A stretch of 64,000 nt of DNA from a sulfur-oxidizing endosymbiont of Gigantopelta aegis (GCF_016097415.1 NZ_JAEHGE010000003.1:138491-202490); one strand, 5' to 3'. Shown: positions 48,501-59,706, counted from the stretch's first letter. Program-made: numbers and translations. Notes: a model not told the origin generated them from the letters alone.

Positions 48501-49352
48501 ATGACAACAACTAAACAAACATCTCAGCCAATCAGCTTTGAGTTTTTCCCCACTAAAACCGCTGAAGGCGCAGAAAAACTCGCGCTAGTACGGGATAAAT
48601 TAAGTGTGCTTGACCCGCTTTATTATTCTGTGACCTATGGTGCAGGGGGTAGTACTCAGGAAGGTACGCTCAATACCATTAAAAGTATTATGGATGCCGG
48701 TTATTCCGCTGCACCGCATTTATCTTGCATTGGTTCAACCCATGAAGGCATTAAGTCTATTCTTGATATTTTTATGGCGCGTGGTGTTAAGCGGATCGTT
48801 GCCCTGCGTGGCGATTTACCTTCGGGGCATCGTGATGTGGGTGAATTCCGTTATGCGAATGAACTGGTGGAGTTTATTCGGAGCGAAACCAATGATCACT
48901 TTCATATTGAGGTTGCAGCCTATCCTGAAGTGCATCCTCAGGCAAGAGATGCTAATACGGATTTAAAGCATTTTATTGCCAAAATGAATGCCGGTGCTAA
49001 TAGTGCTATCACACAATACTTTTTTAATATTGATGCCTATCTCTATTTCGTCGATAGTTGTCAAAAGGCTGGCATGGATAAGCCAATTGTTCCGGGGATT
49101 ATGCCCATCTCGAACTATTCACGTTTGGCTGGCTTTTCAGATATGTGTGGCGCAGAGATTCCGCGCTGGTTGGCAAAACGTCTGCAAGGCTATGGTGATG
49201 ATATCGACTCCATTAAGGCACTAGGTTTAGAAGTGATCTCTAAACTCTGTGAACAATTATTGGCCGCTGGCGCACCCGGCTTACATTTTTATACGCTCAA
49301 TCAAAGTAAAACGACGCTACAAATTTGTGAGAATCTTGGCCTTAAAAAATAA
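48501..49352 (+). CDS. metF: 5,10-methylenetetrahydrofolate reductase
   Basis: 283 aa FAD enzyme reducing methylene-THF to methyl-THF for methionine synthesis. SFEFFPTKTAEGAEKL at the start, FYSVTYGAGGST-type text (YYSVTYGAGGSTQEGT), HLSCIGSTHEGIKSIL, RGDLPSGHRDVG and FFNIDAYLYFVDSCQKAG are family sites. Third gene of metK-ahcY-metF. A terminator-like hairpin directly before the ATG suggests its expression is uncoupled from ahcY. Confidence 0.97.
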   Translation: MTTTKQTSQPISFEFFPTKTAEGAEKLALVRDKLSVLDPLYYSVTYGAGGSTQEGTLNTIKSIMDAGYSAAPHLSCIGSTHEGIKSILDIFMARGVKRIVALRGDLPSGHRDVGEFRYANELVEFIRSETNDHFHIEVAAYPEVHPQARDANTDLKHFIAKMNAGANSAITQYFFNIDAYLYFVDSCQKAGMDKPIVPGIMPISNYSRLAGFSDMCGAEIPRWLAKRLQGYGDDIDSIKALGLEVISKLCEQLLAAGAPGLHFYTLNQSKTTLQICENLGLKK

Positions 49353-49365
49353 GCTTGTTTTTATC

Positions 49366-49415
49366 AAGCATCACCCTGATAAAGTGATGCTTCACAGATC
49401 AACTGATTTTTCTAG
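49366..49415. repeat. Hairpin after metF and solo foldback end
   Basis: AAGCATCAC (49366-49374) pairs with GTGATGCTT (49384-49392), a possible 3' stem for metF. Immediately after, TCAACTGATTTTTCTAGG at 49398-49415 matches the right end of the 186-bp foldback element at 17 of 18 positions. The convergent TauE gene ends at 49428. Confidence 0.6.
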
Positions 49416-49427
49416 GTTCAATACAAT

Positions 49428-50183
49428 TTAACTAAAAATCAGTTTCAAGCCCACCGCAATGGTCACAAATTCAAATACCCGTTTTATCCAACGGTTATTT
49501 GCTACTATGGCGAGGTGCGCCCCTGTAAAGCCACCGACTAATGAGCCTATTAATAGGGCTGGTAGCCAGTCCCACTGGATTTCACTGAGCATACCCAGGG
49601 TCAATGCGCCACTGCCATTCCAGAACACCCCGACTAATACCAGCGTATAAGCAACTGCCGTTTTATAATCCAAGCCGAACCAGCGTACCAGCCAAAGCGT
49701 GACGAACAGCCCCGTGCCTGAGGTCAAAGAGCCATTGAGAATGCCAATTAGAAATAGGCTCAATCCGCCTATTATCATACCTTTAGCGTGTCGATTTAAG
49801 TTTTGCAGCTCTTGCCCTAAGTCTGCTTTAAGCCAGGAGTAGACACCCAGCGATATCGTCAAAAAGCCCAATGCCATTTTTGCTTCATATTCTGGGATCT
49901 GAACAATAATAAACCCGCCAGCAATCACCCCAGGTACGCCTGAAAGCAATATAAACACAGAGAAGCCCAGTTTTAGCTTTCCGGTGCGTAAGTGGCGGAT
50001 AGTCGCTCCCACACCCAATGCAACACTCGCTACTTTATGGGTAGCCAGAGCAATGCTAAAGGGGAGTCCCAAAAAAATTAGCATGGGTAATTGGATTAAG
50101 CCAGCCCCTCCACCGGCAAAGGCTGAAAATGTATTTGCCACGAAAGAAATAGCCAGCAGAAGCAACTGCTCAGCAATAGTCAT
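49428..50183 (-). CDS. TauE/SafE family sulfite/organosulfonate exporter-like protein
   Basis: 251 aa with about eight membrane helices. The two-fold repeated layout and FAGGGAGLIQLPMLIFLG near the N-terminus (about 22-39) and LVGGFTGAHLAIVANNRW near the C-terminus mark the TauE/SafE (DUF81) family. Members export sulfite, sulfoacetate or related anions; the cargo here cannot be told. Monocistronic and convergent with metF. Confidence 0.87.
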   Translation of the reverse strand: MTIAEQLLLLAISFVANTFSAFAGGGAGLIQLPMLIFLGLPFSIALATHKVASVALGVGATIRHLRTGKLKLGFSVFILLSGVPGVIAGGFIIVQIPEYEAKMALGFLTISLGVYSWLKADLGQELQNLNRHAKGMIIGGLSLFLIGILNGSLTSGTGLFVTLWLVRWFGLDYKTAVAYTLVLVGVFWNGSGALTLGMLSEIQWDWLPALLIGSLVGGFTGAHLAIVANNRWIKRVFEFVTIAVGLKLIFS

Positions 50184-50369
50184 ATATACCTCTTTTATTC
50201 TAATTAGGGTTTATTTATAATTGGGTGTTATTTACTTTGCCAACAAGCAATAAAGTGTTATACATTAGCCACACTTGAAAAGGAATCCACAGCGCGTCGC
50301 CCTTATTACCCAAAATTGATAAGTGAAACTGGTAATAAGCCTGTGCTGCGACTAAACTGAACACTAACT

Positions 50370-51398
50370 ATGTTAATACGACCCCCTAATTATAAAAACC
50401 ATCCTATTTTTAATCGAACCAGCCTCTCGCTTGCGTTTCTGCTATGCCTGCTATTATTATCCAATAGCCTCTATGCCGATCGAAGCTTTATCAAGTGCTG
50501 GAAAAATGCCGATGGCCTTACGGAATGTGGTAATCGAATTCCCCGAGAATACTATAACCAACGAATTCGTTACATCGATGACAAGGGCATTACGCGTAAA
50601 GTCAAAGAACGCTCGAAAACCCGTGAAGAACTAGATGAACAATTTGAAGCCGATAAATTACAAGCATTAGAAGCCAAACAACAACAGAAAATCAAAGAAT
50701 ACGATGAAGTCCTGCTCAAAACCTATTTGAAAATTGATGACTTATTGGCCTCCTTAAACTCCAAACTCGCGATTATTGAATCACGTTCCATTATTCTTGA
50801 TTCCAGTATTGAGCTCAAAAAACGAGAGTTTGGTAATCTCATTAGAAAGGCAGCAAATATGGAGCGTTCAGGTAAGCCAATATCAAAGTCATTATCATCA
50901 CAGCTTGATAGCACCCGCACCACCCTGAGAAACCTGCAAAATCAGGTCAGCATTCAAGAAATTGAAACAGCAAAAATAAAAAAGGTATTTGCACACGATG
51001 TCGAACGCTTTATTCTATCCAAGGCCGAGCGAATTAAATATACTCTTAGCACCCCTAGTCAGGCAAAAAAATTACATGCCGTACGAGTAAATTGTCTCAA
51101 TGAGGCGCAATGTGATTTACAATGGCAAAAAGCCAATGACTTTATCAAAGAGTTTGCCAGTACAAAGCCAATTTACACCACCGACAAAGTGTCTGTTACT
51201 GACATACCCAAAACACATAATGACATTGCCATGTCGCTATCAATACTTGACGATAAATCTGATCGTCAGCCCAATGATAATAAATTGATTATTTTTCAAA
51301 TTCGTTGTAACCCTGATCGAAAAGGTCAGGAGTTTTGTGCTTCTTCTGAAATAAACAACTTATTAAAAGAGTTCAAAAGCATTATTTATCAGCAATAA
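50370..51398 (+). CDS. Exported DUF4124-like coiled-coil protein, unknown
   Basis: 342 aa. A signal peptide (LSLAFLLCLLLLSNSLYA) is followed by a short domain, IKCWKNADGLTECGNRIPRE, with a Cys pair, resembling the DUF4124 start. A long helical coiled coil spans about residues 80-210 (KQQQKIKEYDEVLLKTYLKI and after). The C-terminal part has Cys residues in pairs (RVNCLNEAQCDL, RCNPDRKGQEFC) that may form periplasmic disulfides. No enzyme motif. Divergent from the TauE gene, followed by a REP-bearing repeat. Confidence 0.6.
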   Translation: MLIRPPNYKNHPIFNRTSLSLAFLLCLLLLSNSLYADRSFIKCWKNADGLTECGNRIPREYYNQRIRYIDDKGITRKVKERSKTREELDEQFEADKLQALEAKQQQKIKEYDEVLLKTYLKIDDLLASLNSKLAIIESRSIILDSSIELKKREFGNLIRKAANMERSGKPISKSLSSQLDSTRTTLRNLQNQVSIQEIETAKIKKVFAHDVERFILSKAERIKYTLSTPSQAKKLHAVRVNCLNEAQCDLQWQKANDFIKEFASTKPIYTTDKVSVTDIPKTHNDIAMSLSILDDKSDRQPNDNKLIIFQIRCNPDRKGQEFCASSEINNLLKEFKSIIYQQ

Positions 51399-51414
51399 AC
51401 ACAAGAGTACTAAT

Positions 51415-51590
51415 TAGTGCCCATCCGTAAATAGGTTTTTTATATAAATAATCGTAGGGTGGGCATGGCTTTATCTGCCCACGCTGACTCAAGCGCTTAT
51501 TATGTACACTTTCAGCGTGGGCACAAAAAGCGTGCCCACCCTACGGTCAAAATTATCAAATAATTCTAGAATAAACGGATGGATAACAAT
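51415..51590. repeat. Composite repeat: REP pair inside MITE-like ends
   Basis: The core at 51454-51544 is a REP pair with GTAG heads. It is embedded in a longer unit: AGTGCCCATCCGTAAATAGG on the left and AATAAACGGATGGATAACAA on the right, whose CATCCGT/ACGGATG parts are inverted. The same right arm is found at 8367-8405, and a similar left arm at 56333-56354. The unit abuts the slmA stop. Confidence 0.8.
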
Positions 51591-52222
51591 TAGTCATTTT
51601 TAACACTGACACTATTAACACTTACACTATTAACAAAGAACAACCATTTCCTTACCCAGTTTTCATCAGGCCGCTTAACGAATCGACTGCGCACATATTT
51701 GCTTAACTGCCCTTCAATAAAGCTGGACAGCACCTCAGCAAATTGACTGATGTTGCCCTGATAACTCAATTGTCCTTTAAGTTCTGCCTCTCTTAATATC
51801 TGCCTGAGTTGTGTTTCAATGCGTTGAAAAAACTGATCGGTGCGTTTTAGTAAACGTTCATGCTCACCAATTAAGGCATCTCCTAGTAAAACACGCGTAA
51901 TACCGGGGTTTTTGCTCGAAAAAGTCAGTACAATTGCCATGATTTTTTCTACCTGTGCGAAAACCCCATCCTGTTTTTTGATTACCTGAGCAATCAAGCC
52001 AAAGACCGTCTCTTCACTGAATTCAATCAATGCTTCAAACATTTTGGCCTTACTGGGAAAATGACGATATAAGGCTGCTTCAGAGACGCCAACCGCTTTG
52101 GCTAGGTTGGCAGTCGTTATCCGTTCACCAGGGCGTTGCTCTAGCTCTAGAGCAAGCGCTTGGAGTATTTGCTCCTTACGATTGATCTTGGTGGCTTTTT
52201 TTTTTGTCTTGGCTGTCGTCAT
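51590..52222 (-). CDS. slmA: Nucleoid occlusion factor SlmA (TetR fold)
   Basis: 210 aa. SlmA binds DNA sites over the nucleoid and blocks FtsZ rings there. The helix-turn-helix is ITTANLAKAVGVSEAALYRH with FPSKAKMFEALIEFSEE after it, and DALIGEHERLLKRTDQFFQR is characteristic of SlmA. The C-terminus (FVNSVSVNSVSVKND) carries a short repeat and exceeds the usual about 198 residues. Next to coaBC-dut, as in many gammaproteobacteria; 12 bp after argB. Confidence 0.93.
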   Translation of the reverse strand: MTTAKTKKKATKINRKEQILQALALELEQRPGERITTANLAKAVGVSEAALYRHFPSKAKMFEALIEFSEETVFGLIAQVIKKQDGVFAQVEKIMAIVLTFSSKNPGITRVLLGDALIGEHERLLKRTDQFFQRIETQLRQILREAELKGQLSYQGNISQFAEVLSSFIEGQLSKYVRSRFVKRPDENWVRKWLFFVNSVSVNSVSVKND

Positions 52223-52234
52223 GGTATTATTTTT

Positions 52235-53233
<999 letters not shown>

Positions 53234-53247
53234 TTAAAATATTTTGC

Positions 53248-55779
53248 TTAAAACGGAAAGTCTAGTTCCGGCTCAACAGCAAGTATTGACTCTTTAAAGG
53301 CATTAGCAATGCGTTGTAGTGCTTCTTCATCATTGGCCTCAAAACGCATGGTTAAATTGTCAGTAGTATTGGAGGCTCTCACCAATCCCCAGCCATCTGA
53401 ATATTCAACTCGAATGCCATCAATAGTAATAATTTCACCATCACTAAAGCGACTCACATCAGCACTTATTTTTTCCATGATTTTAGGCCCATTATCCGTT
53501 GCAACAAGAATTTCCGGGGTGTTTAACGAATCAGGCAATTCAGCAAAAATCTGCCGTGATTTTCTTAAATCAATTGATAGGATTTCTAATACTCTAGCAG
53601 CGACAAACAATGCATCATCAAAACCAAACCAGCGTTCTTTAATAAAAATATGGCCACTCATTTCACCCGCAAGTAATGCCCCTGTCTCCAAAAGTTTACT
53701 TTTCATAAATGAATGACCACTTTTACACATGATAGCCTTGCCACCTAAACTACTAATATAGTGATCGAGTTTCCATGTTGATTTAACATCATACAAAATA
53801 GTGGCATCTTTATTACGAGACAAGATATCTTTTGCCAATAGCATTAAAATTCTATCCGGCCAGATAATCTCTCCTCCTGATGAAACCAGACCAATCCTAT
53901 CGCCATCACCATCAAAGGCAATACCTAAGTCTGCTTTAATTTCATTCACTTTTTCAATCAGCTCAGCCATGTTTTCTGGACGACTAGGATCAGGATCGTG
54001 TGCCGGGAAAGTACCATCAACATCAGCATTTAATGCTGTGACTTTACAGCCTAGCTGCTCAAAAAAGGTAGTTGAAAATTTACCCGCAACACCATTTCCC
54101 GTATCAATGACGATATTCATCGGTCTTGCTAAAATAATGTTGCCTGTTATTTTAGTCATGTAGTCTTCCATGATATTCATTTGAACTAACTTACCTTCGC
54201 CACTGACCATTTCACCCTTAAGCACTTTTTGTCTGAGTTGTTGCAGTCGCACATCACTATAACTATGACCCATGATCATAATTTTCATACCATTATAATT
54301 GGCGGGGTTATGACTGGCTGTTATGATTATGCCATTACCAGCGGTTTTTGTGAGCGCACTAAAATATAAAATAGGGCTGGTGACCATGCCAATATCAACC
54401 ACATTAATCCCGCTTTCCAGCAAGGCTTCTATTAATGCTTTCACCAGTTCAGGGCTGCTCTCACGCCCATCACAGGCCACAGAAATTTGTGCTTGTTTTT
54501 GTTCGGTTAATTCAACCGCAATCGCATAGGCTATTTTTTTCACCACGACGGGATTAATAAGCTCACCGACTACACCTCTAATATCATAGGCTCTGAATAT
54601 TTTATCAGTAACAAAGTCTAAATATTCCTTATCCGATTCACCATGTACAGAAATACCATCAGCATTATTAAGATTACTATTCGCTGCCTCTTTTTTATCG
54701 CCATGCGTGATATTTTTATCTCTGTCAGGTAATGACACATAGCTTTTCTGCCTAGCATTTTTAATGATGAATACCAACCAGACTAATGATGAAATTAATA
54801 GAATTGCAGCCAAGCCCAAATAAACCATTACCTGCCATAATAATTCATTAGGTGTTGCTATTTGTTGTTCTGCAGGCCAAAACCTGAGGCTCCATTGAGT
54901 GCCCGCTATTTTTTTTGTTACCTGTAAAGGAAGTTTTTTTAATGCACTATTGCCTTTTTTAGCTAATATTAATTTTCTGCCAGAAAAACTCTGCACAATT
55001 TCAAGATAACCATTTTTTTCTTTAAAATCCACAATCAGTTTTTTTATGTAAGTCTGTGGTAGTTTGGCTAAAATATAGCCTGACACTATATCTTTTTTCA
55101 GATCGACATCCAGATAGGTTACTTTTTGTATAAAGAGTAATTTGGCTTCTTTAGTATTTGCTCTATGTACTTCTATTTTCATAAAACTATCCGACTTTTT
55201 ACCATTGGATGCTTTTAATTCATTTAATAAGGACAAGACCCCATAGCCCATTTCAGGATCATCAATAATGTCATCATCATGAAAATCAGCAGGAATTATC
55301 TCCACAATAGACTGCTCACCCAAACGCGCTTCAAGTTCTGTTTTCAATACACCTTGCCATGATGGAATAGCAAAGTTTTTAATGTATTCGGCATCTTTTA
55401 GAATATGATTAAAATTATTCAGTTTGTATTTTAAAATTTGATTAGTTTGTCTTAGGTTTTTTACGCTTTGAGCTTCTGCTCTTTCTTTTAAACCTATTTG
55501 GTATTTTTTTTCTACACTTTCTTTGGTAGTAGAAGCACCATAAAATAAGCCCAGAGAAGTCATCATCATAAGGACAATAATCGCAATATTACGCACCATT
55601 ATTTTATTTTCAGAAGCGACCGGATTGCTGTCTTTTTTGCTGTTTAAAATGTTTTTTGTACGACTATCAGGCTTTTTATTTTCCCCTTTTTTATTGCGCT
55701 TCTCATCAATTTCTTCTCTGCGCTTTGCAGAGGCTTCCTTTTTGATCATTGCCTTGATATTTTCTTTTACATTATTCAT
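53248..55779 (-). CDS. algC: Phosphomannomutase/phosphoglucomutase with N-terminal membrane domain
   Basis: 843 aa. Residues about 385-843 are the AlgC-type mutase: IFRAYDIRGVVGELINP, catalytic Ser in ITASHNPANYNGMKIM, Mg site IAFDGDGDRIGLV and sugar loop LAGEMSGHIFIKERWFGFDD. It interconverts sugar 1- and 6-phosphates for polysaccharide and LPS. The extra 380 residues hold two membrane helices (about 58-80 and 318-340) flanking a periplasmic-like region, a layout known from other gammaproteobacterial algC. The basic N-terminus is rich in Lys/Glu. Position between dut and argB matches Pseudomonas. Confidence 0.92.
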   Translation of the reverse strand: MNNVKENIKAMIKKEASAKRREEIDEKRNKKGENKKPDSRTKNILNSKKDSNPVASENKIMVRNIAIIVLMMMTSLGLFYGASTTKESVEKKYQIGLKERAEAQSVKNLRQTNQILKYKLNNFNHILKDAEYIKNFAIPSWQGVLKTELEARLGEQSIVEIIPADFHDDDIIDDPEMGYGVLSLLNELKASNGKKSDSFMKIEVHRANTKEAKLLFIQKVTYLDVDLKKDIVSGYILAKLPQTYIKKLIVDFKEKNGYLEIVQSFSGRKLILAKKGNSALKKLPLQVTKKIAGTQWSLRFWPAEQQIATPNELLWQVMVYLGLAAILLISSLVWLVFIIKNARQKSYVSLPDRDKNITHGDKKEAANSNLNNADGISVHGESDKEYLDFVTDKIFRAYDIRGVVGELINPVVVKKIAYAIAVELTEQKQAQISVACDGRESSPELVKALIEALLESGINVVDIGMVTSPILYFSALTKTAGNGIIITASHNPANYNGMKIMIMGHSYSDVRLQQLRQKVLKGEMVSGEGKLVQMNIMEDYMTKITGNIILARPMNIVIDTGNGVAGKFSTTFFEQLGCKVTALNADVDGTFPAHDPDPSRPENMAELIEKVNEIKADLGIAFDGDGDRIGLVSSGGEIIWPDRILMLLAKDILSRNKDATILYDVKSTWKLDHYISSLGGKAIMCKSGHSFMKSKLLETGALLAGEMSGHIFIKERWFGFDDALFVAARVLEILSIDLRKSRQIFAELPDSLNTPEILVATDNGPKIMEKISADVSRFSDGEIITIDGIRVEYSDGWGLVRASNTTDNLTMRFEANDEEALQRIANAFKESILAVEPELDFPF

Positions 55780-55835
55780 AGAATCCGTTTCCGTCTATTT
55801 CGCTAGCTTATGCTATGACTTGCCCAAATAAATTT

Positions 55836-56291
55836 CTAATGACTACCTGTATGACCAAAGCCACCTTCACCACGTTGACTTTGATCAAATGATTCAACAA
55901 TTTTAAGTTGCGCCTGAACAACAGGTACAAACACTAATTGTGCAATGCGTTCACCGGGTTTGATAACAAAAGTTGTTTTACCACGGTTCCAACAGGAGAC
56001 AAAAAGTTGCCCTTGATAGTCCGAATCAATTAGCCCAACTAAATTGCCTAGGACAATACCATGCTTATGTCCTAAACCTGAGCGAGGTAAGATAATCGCC
56101 GCCATTTCATTATTAGAAATATGGATAGCAAGCCCCGTTGGAATCAACAACGTGTCCCCGGGTAATAGGGGAGTCTCTTCATCTAAAATTGCTCTTAAAT
56201 CCATTCCGGCTGAACCCTGAGTTGCATATTCTGGCATTGGAAACTCTGTGCCAACTCTGGAGTCAAGAATTTTAACTTCAACTTCGTTCAT
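55836..56291 (-). CDS. dut: dUTP diphosphatase
   Basis: 151 aa trimeric dUTPase that cleaves dUTP to dUMP and pyrophosphate. The five motifs are visible: [45 protein letters not shown] and the C-terminal [10 protein letters not shown]. It lies in the coaBC-dut-algC order, with a REP in the coaBC-dut gap. Complete, no oddities. Confidence 0.97.
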   Translation of the reverse strand: MNEVEVKILDSRVGTEFPMPEYATQGSAGMDLRAILDEETPLLPGDTLLIPTGLAIHISNNEMAAIILPRSGLGHKHGIVLGNLVGLIDSDYQGQLFVSCWNRGKTTFVIKPGERIAQLVFVPVVQAQLKIVESFDQSQRGEGGFGHTGSH

Positions 56292-56331
56292 AAATACTGT
56301 TTTCCTTGGTAAGATATTATTGAGACACTAA

Positions 56332-56410
56332 TGAGTGTCCATCCATAAATAGGGTTCTTTATCAGTATAAATAGTAGCGTGGGCACAAAATGCGTGCCCA
56401 CCCTACGGTC
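56332..56410. repeat. REP hairpin with partial MITE arm between coaBC and dut
   Basis: One REP (GCGTGGGCACAAAATGCGTG then CCCACCCTAC at 56377-56406) is preceded by GTGTCCATCCATAAATAGGG (56335-56354), a relative of the left arm of the element at 51415. The right arm is missing. It lies between coaBC and dut and may weaken read-through or stabilise RNA ends. Confidence 0.8.
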
Positions 56411-56442
56411 ACTTTTTGATATGCTGAATCGTTACCATTTAT

Positions 56443-57729
56443 CTAACTAAATAATAGTACAATTTTGTCAATTAATTGTTGTGCTAGTTGTGTTTTGCTA
56501 GCAAAGGGTAATTTTTTTGTGGCGACATCATCATTCGGCTGATTGCGCCAAAATAAATGCAAGGCATTATTATCAGCCTCAAAGCCTTGATTTTCACCCA
56601 CCTGATTCGCGGCTATCATATCTAGGTTTTTCCGCTGTAACTTTTCTAGCGCATAATTTTCTACATTATTCGTCTCTGCGGCAAAACCAACACAAATAGG
56701 CTTGTTAGGCAAAGCGGCAACAGCACTCAAAATATCTGGATTTTTCACAAACTCCAGTACCAAGCGATCGGCATGTTTCTTAATCTTTTCATTGGCCATC
56801 TGAACCGGGCGATAATCAGCCACTGCTGCCGTCGCAATAAAAATATCAACTTGCGTATTATCATCTGTACCGCTGTCACCGGCATTGCTATCACTGGAGC
56901 GAAGCTGTGCAAAAACTTCATCATGCATTTGCTGCGCACTACGCACCGCTCGAAAATCACAATCAATCGGTGCGTCCAATGCCGTTGGGCCACTGATTAA
57001 AATAACCTTTGCACATTCATTAATTGCAGCCTGAGCAATTGCATAACCCATTTTACCGCTACTGCGATTGCTCATATAGCGTACCGGATCAATATCTTCG
57101 ATAGTGGGGCCTGCCGTGATGAGTAGGGTTTTGCCTATTAAACGCTGCTTGTTTATTCCCAATACTGCCGTGCAACGCTCAAGTATCTGCTCCGGCTCAA
57201 CCATTCGACCAGGGCCTACATCACCACAAGCCTGTTCACCCTCTGCCGGGCCGGAGAAATAGATGTTTGAGCGTTGAGACAAGAGTTTGATATTGGCGAC
57301 TGTCGCTTCATTTCGCCACATCTGTTGATTCATTGCTGGGGCAATCAATAGGGGAGCCGTTGTCGCTAAACACAAAGTGCTAAGTAAATTGTCCGCCAAA
57401 CCATGAGTTATCTTAGCAAGAGTGTTTGCCGTTGCTGGAGCAACAACGATCAAATCAGCCCAACGCGCTAACTCAATATGCCCCATACCAGCCTCTGCCT
57501 GCATATCAAACACATCACCACGCACACTATTGCCTGAGAGAGCCTGAAAGGTCAGTGGTGTGACAAACGTCTCTGCGGCATGGGTCATCACCACCTGCAC
57601 TTGTGCGCCTTGCTTAACCAATAGACGCACTAATAGCGCAGACTTGTAGGCCGCGATGCCGCCACAGACCGCAACAATGATTTTCTTTTGATGCAAAGAC
57701 TGATTTATAAGGGGGTTAAAAACTGACAT
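56443..57729 (-). CDS. coaBC: Bifunctional CoaBC (phosphopantothenoylcysteine synthase/decarboxylase)
   Basis: 428 aa. The N-terminal flavin decarboxylase CoaC (1-190) has [40 protein letters not shown] and PAMNQQMW; the C-terminal CTP-dependent synthase CoaB (195-428) has [20 protein letters not shown] and KNPDIL. It makes 4'-phosphopantetheine for coenzyme A. A low-complexity insert, [14 protein letters not shown], lies near residue 280. Divergent from radC. Confidence 0.96.
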   Translation of the reverse strand: MSVFNPLINQSLHQKKIIVAVCGGIAAYKSALLVRLLVKQGAQVQVVMTHAAETFVTPLTFQALSGNSVRGDVFDMQAEAGMGHIELARWADLIVVAPATANTLAKITHGLADNLLSTLCLATTAPLLIAPAMNQQMWRNEATVANIKLLSQRSNIYFSGPAEGEQACGDVGPGRMVEPEQILERCTAVLGINKQRLIGKTLLITAGPTIEDIDPVRYMSNRSSGKMGYAIAQAAINECAKVILISGPTALDAPIDCDFRAVRSAQQMHDEVFAQLRSSDSNAGDSGTDDNTQVDIFIATAAVADYRPVQMANEKIKKHADRLVLEFVKNPDILSAVAALPNKPICVGFAAETNNVENYALEKLQRKNLDMIAANQVGENQGFEADNNALHLFWRNQPNDDVATKKLPFASKTQLAQQLIDKIVLLFS

Positions 57730-57879
57730 AGTGGTATTTTACCGATTAGTAAGCACTTACTGCAAGAATCATTGCTTAAGTATATTCCATTTGTAAGAAA
57801 ATGCTCTCATGCACAGCCTCTTTATTTGTTTATCATAACAGTGCTTGCAAGGATGCAATTAAATCAACAGGAGTATGGA

Positions 57880-58554
57880 ATGCCTATTATTGACTGGCCT
57901 GAGGCCGAACGCCCCCGTGAAAAATTATTACAGCGGGGCGCAGATGCCCTCACTGATGCCGAATTATTGGCTATTTTCCTACGCACAGGTACCAAGGGTT
58001 TTACTGCCATCGATCTTGCCTACCAATTATTGGAACACTTTTCCTCATTACGCAACCTCTTCAACGCCGATCTGGAAGAGTTTTCACAAACCAAGGGTGT
58101 TGGCCCGGCCAAATATGTACAACTACAAGCCGTACTAGAAATGTCCAAGCGCTATCTCGGAGAAACAATGGAAAATCAGGATGTTATTAGTAGCCCTGAA
58201 GACACCCGTCAGTTTCTAAAAAGCCAACTAGGCAATCGACCTTATGAAGTGTTTGCAGCGTTATTTTTAGATAATCGCCATCGTGTAATCAAATTCGAAG
58301 AATTGTTTCGTGGCACCATTGACGGGGCTTCAGTATATCCAAGAGAAGTCGTCAAAACAGCCCTAGAACATAATGCGGCGGCCTTGATTATAGCCCACAA
58401 TCATCCCTCCGGTGTAGCAGAGCCAAGTACTGCCGATGAAAGAATCACCCTGCGTCTAAAAGAAGCACTGGCTTTAGTAGACATCCGCCTATTGGATCAT
58501 TTAGTCATTGGTGATGGCGAAGTCGTTTCCCTCGCTGAACGGGGCATCCTATGA
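57880..58554 (+). CDS. radC: RadC family JAMM protein
   Basis: 224 aa. [20 protein letters not shown] begins the family, followed by a helix-hairpin-helix part ([20 protein letters not shown]) and a JAB/MPN domain with the metal motif [15 protein letters not shown]. RadC is widely conserved; a DNA-repair role is no longer accepted, and metal hydrolase function is unproved. ATG 57880 with GGAG eight bases upstream beats the upstream frame to 57772. Ends 12 bp before the end of the convergent MotB-like gene; normally rpmB-rpmG follow directly. Confidence 0.94.
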   Translation: MPIIDWPEAERPREKLLQRGADALTDAELLAIFLRTGTKGFTAIDLAYQLLEHFSSLRNLFNADLEEFSQTKGVGPAKYVQLQAVLEMSKRYLGETMENQDVISSPEDTRQFLKSQLGNRPYEVFAALFLDNRHRVIKFEELFRGTIDGASVYPREVVKTALEHNAAALIIAHNHPSGVAEPSTADERITLRLKEALALVDIRLLDHLVIGDGEVVSLAERGIL

Positions 58555-58566
58555 CGTCGATGCTAC

Positions 58567-59673
58567 TTATTCATCATCCTGATAATAGTAGTCATATTTT
58601 TCCAGTATACCGATCATAAATGCCCAGGCTTCACTATAGGACAGGCCACTATCATCCGGAATAATAATTTTTACATACAGCGTTTTTTGATATTCTGCTT
58701 TTAATTGCGCTAATATTTTGTGCAGTCTTGCCTCAGAGACTTTTTGATAAGCCCCTGTATCAGATGCTCTAAATTGAATTAGTTCTTGACCGGCCAGTTT
58801 TTCATAACGCACTTCAACCACATGCTTGCCCACTGCTGAGCGAGAAGGTTTAATCAGCTTATTGTATTTATCTTCCAGGGTTTCATATTCACCCACCAAC
58901 ACACTATGCTGTTGCTGAACCGCTGAAATCTGCCGTTCATAATTACTGATATTATCCTGAAAGTTCTGATTTTTTTTGCTCAGACTGGCTAGTTCTTCAT
59001 CACGGTTATCCAAGGTTAAGGATTGCTGGGTTAATTGTTGTTCTCTTCTGGCCAGTGCTAAGGCCTTTATATCCAGCTTGCTCTGTAGGGAACTCATGGT
59101 GGAATTCGCCTGAGACAATTGCTGTTTGGCACGTGCTATATCAGTTGATTTAGATTTAATGACCCGATTCAAACGCTTATGTTCATCACTGAACTGAGCC
59201 AATTGCTTATCCTGCTCAACAATCAGTCGGTCTCGCTCTAAGGCGCTTTCTCTTGCTTGCATCAAGCGCAGGCGTAAAAGGGATAATTCTGACTGAGTTT
59301 GCACCAGTCTTTCTTCCAAAGTCGCTTTTTCTTTGGTGGTTTTTTGAATCACTTCTGAAGTGCGGCGTTCGGCCTCAAGGCTCAATTGCAGTTTTCTAGT
59401 GATTTCCTGGCGTTTATCCTGACTGATAAGCAAATCATGGGACGTTTTTTGCTGCGCAGCAATGCTGTCTTTAAGACGTTGTGATATTTTCTGCTCAACC
59501 ACAATACGGTTCTGTAGTTCTGTCACCAACTCCCAGTTTTTTACCATCAAAATCGTTGTAGCAATCAAGAAAATCATCACCACAACGGTCATGATATCAG
59601 TAAAGGATGGCCAAAAAGACTCCTCAACTAATTGCGACTGATTTTGTCTTAAATCAATAAACCCATCACTCAT
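58567..59673 (-). CDS. MotB/ExbD-like coiled-coil motor protein, unknown
   Basis: 368 aa. A short cytosolic head is followed by one membrane helix, FWPSFTDIMTVVVMIFLI, with Asp26 where MotB and ExbD carry their ion-binding Asp. A long coiled coil spans about residues 48-285 (RRTSEVIQKTTKEKATLEER and similar). The last 80 residues form a compact domain (VEVRYEKLAGQELIQFRASD, LYVKIIIPDDSGLSYSEAW) that is not a recognisable OmpA peptidoglycan-binding fold. The ATG at 59673 was chosen over a TTG at 59679. It follows the MotA-like gene by 33 bp; the pair probably forms a stator-like ion channel of unknown output. Confidence 0.78.
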   Translation of the reverse strand: MSDGFIDLRQNQSQLVEESFWPSFTDIMTVVVMIFLIATTILMVKNWELVTELQNRIVVEQKISQRLKDSIAAQQKTSHDLLISQDKRQEITRKLQLSLEAERRTSEVIQKTTKEKATLEERLVQTQSELSLLRLRLMQARESALERDRLIVEQDKQLAQFSDEHKRLNRVIKSKSTDIARAKQQLSQANSTMSSLQSKLDIKALALARREQQLTQQSLTLDNRDEELASLSKKNQNFQDNISNYERQISAVQQQHSVLVGEYETLEDKYNKLIKPSRSAVGKHVVEVRYEKLAGQELIQFRASDTGAYQKVSEARLHKILAQLKAEYQKTLYVKIIIPDDSGLSYSEAWAFMIGILEKYDYYYQDDE

Positions 59674-59706
59674 TAGCAATACCCATTGTCTGTCGTGTTT
59701 CCATGG

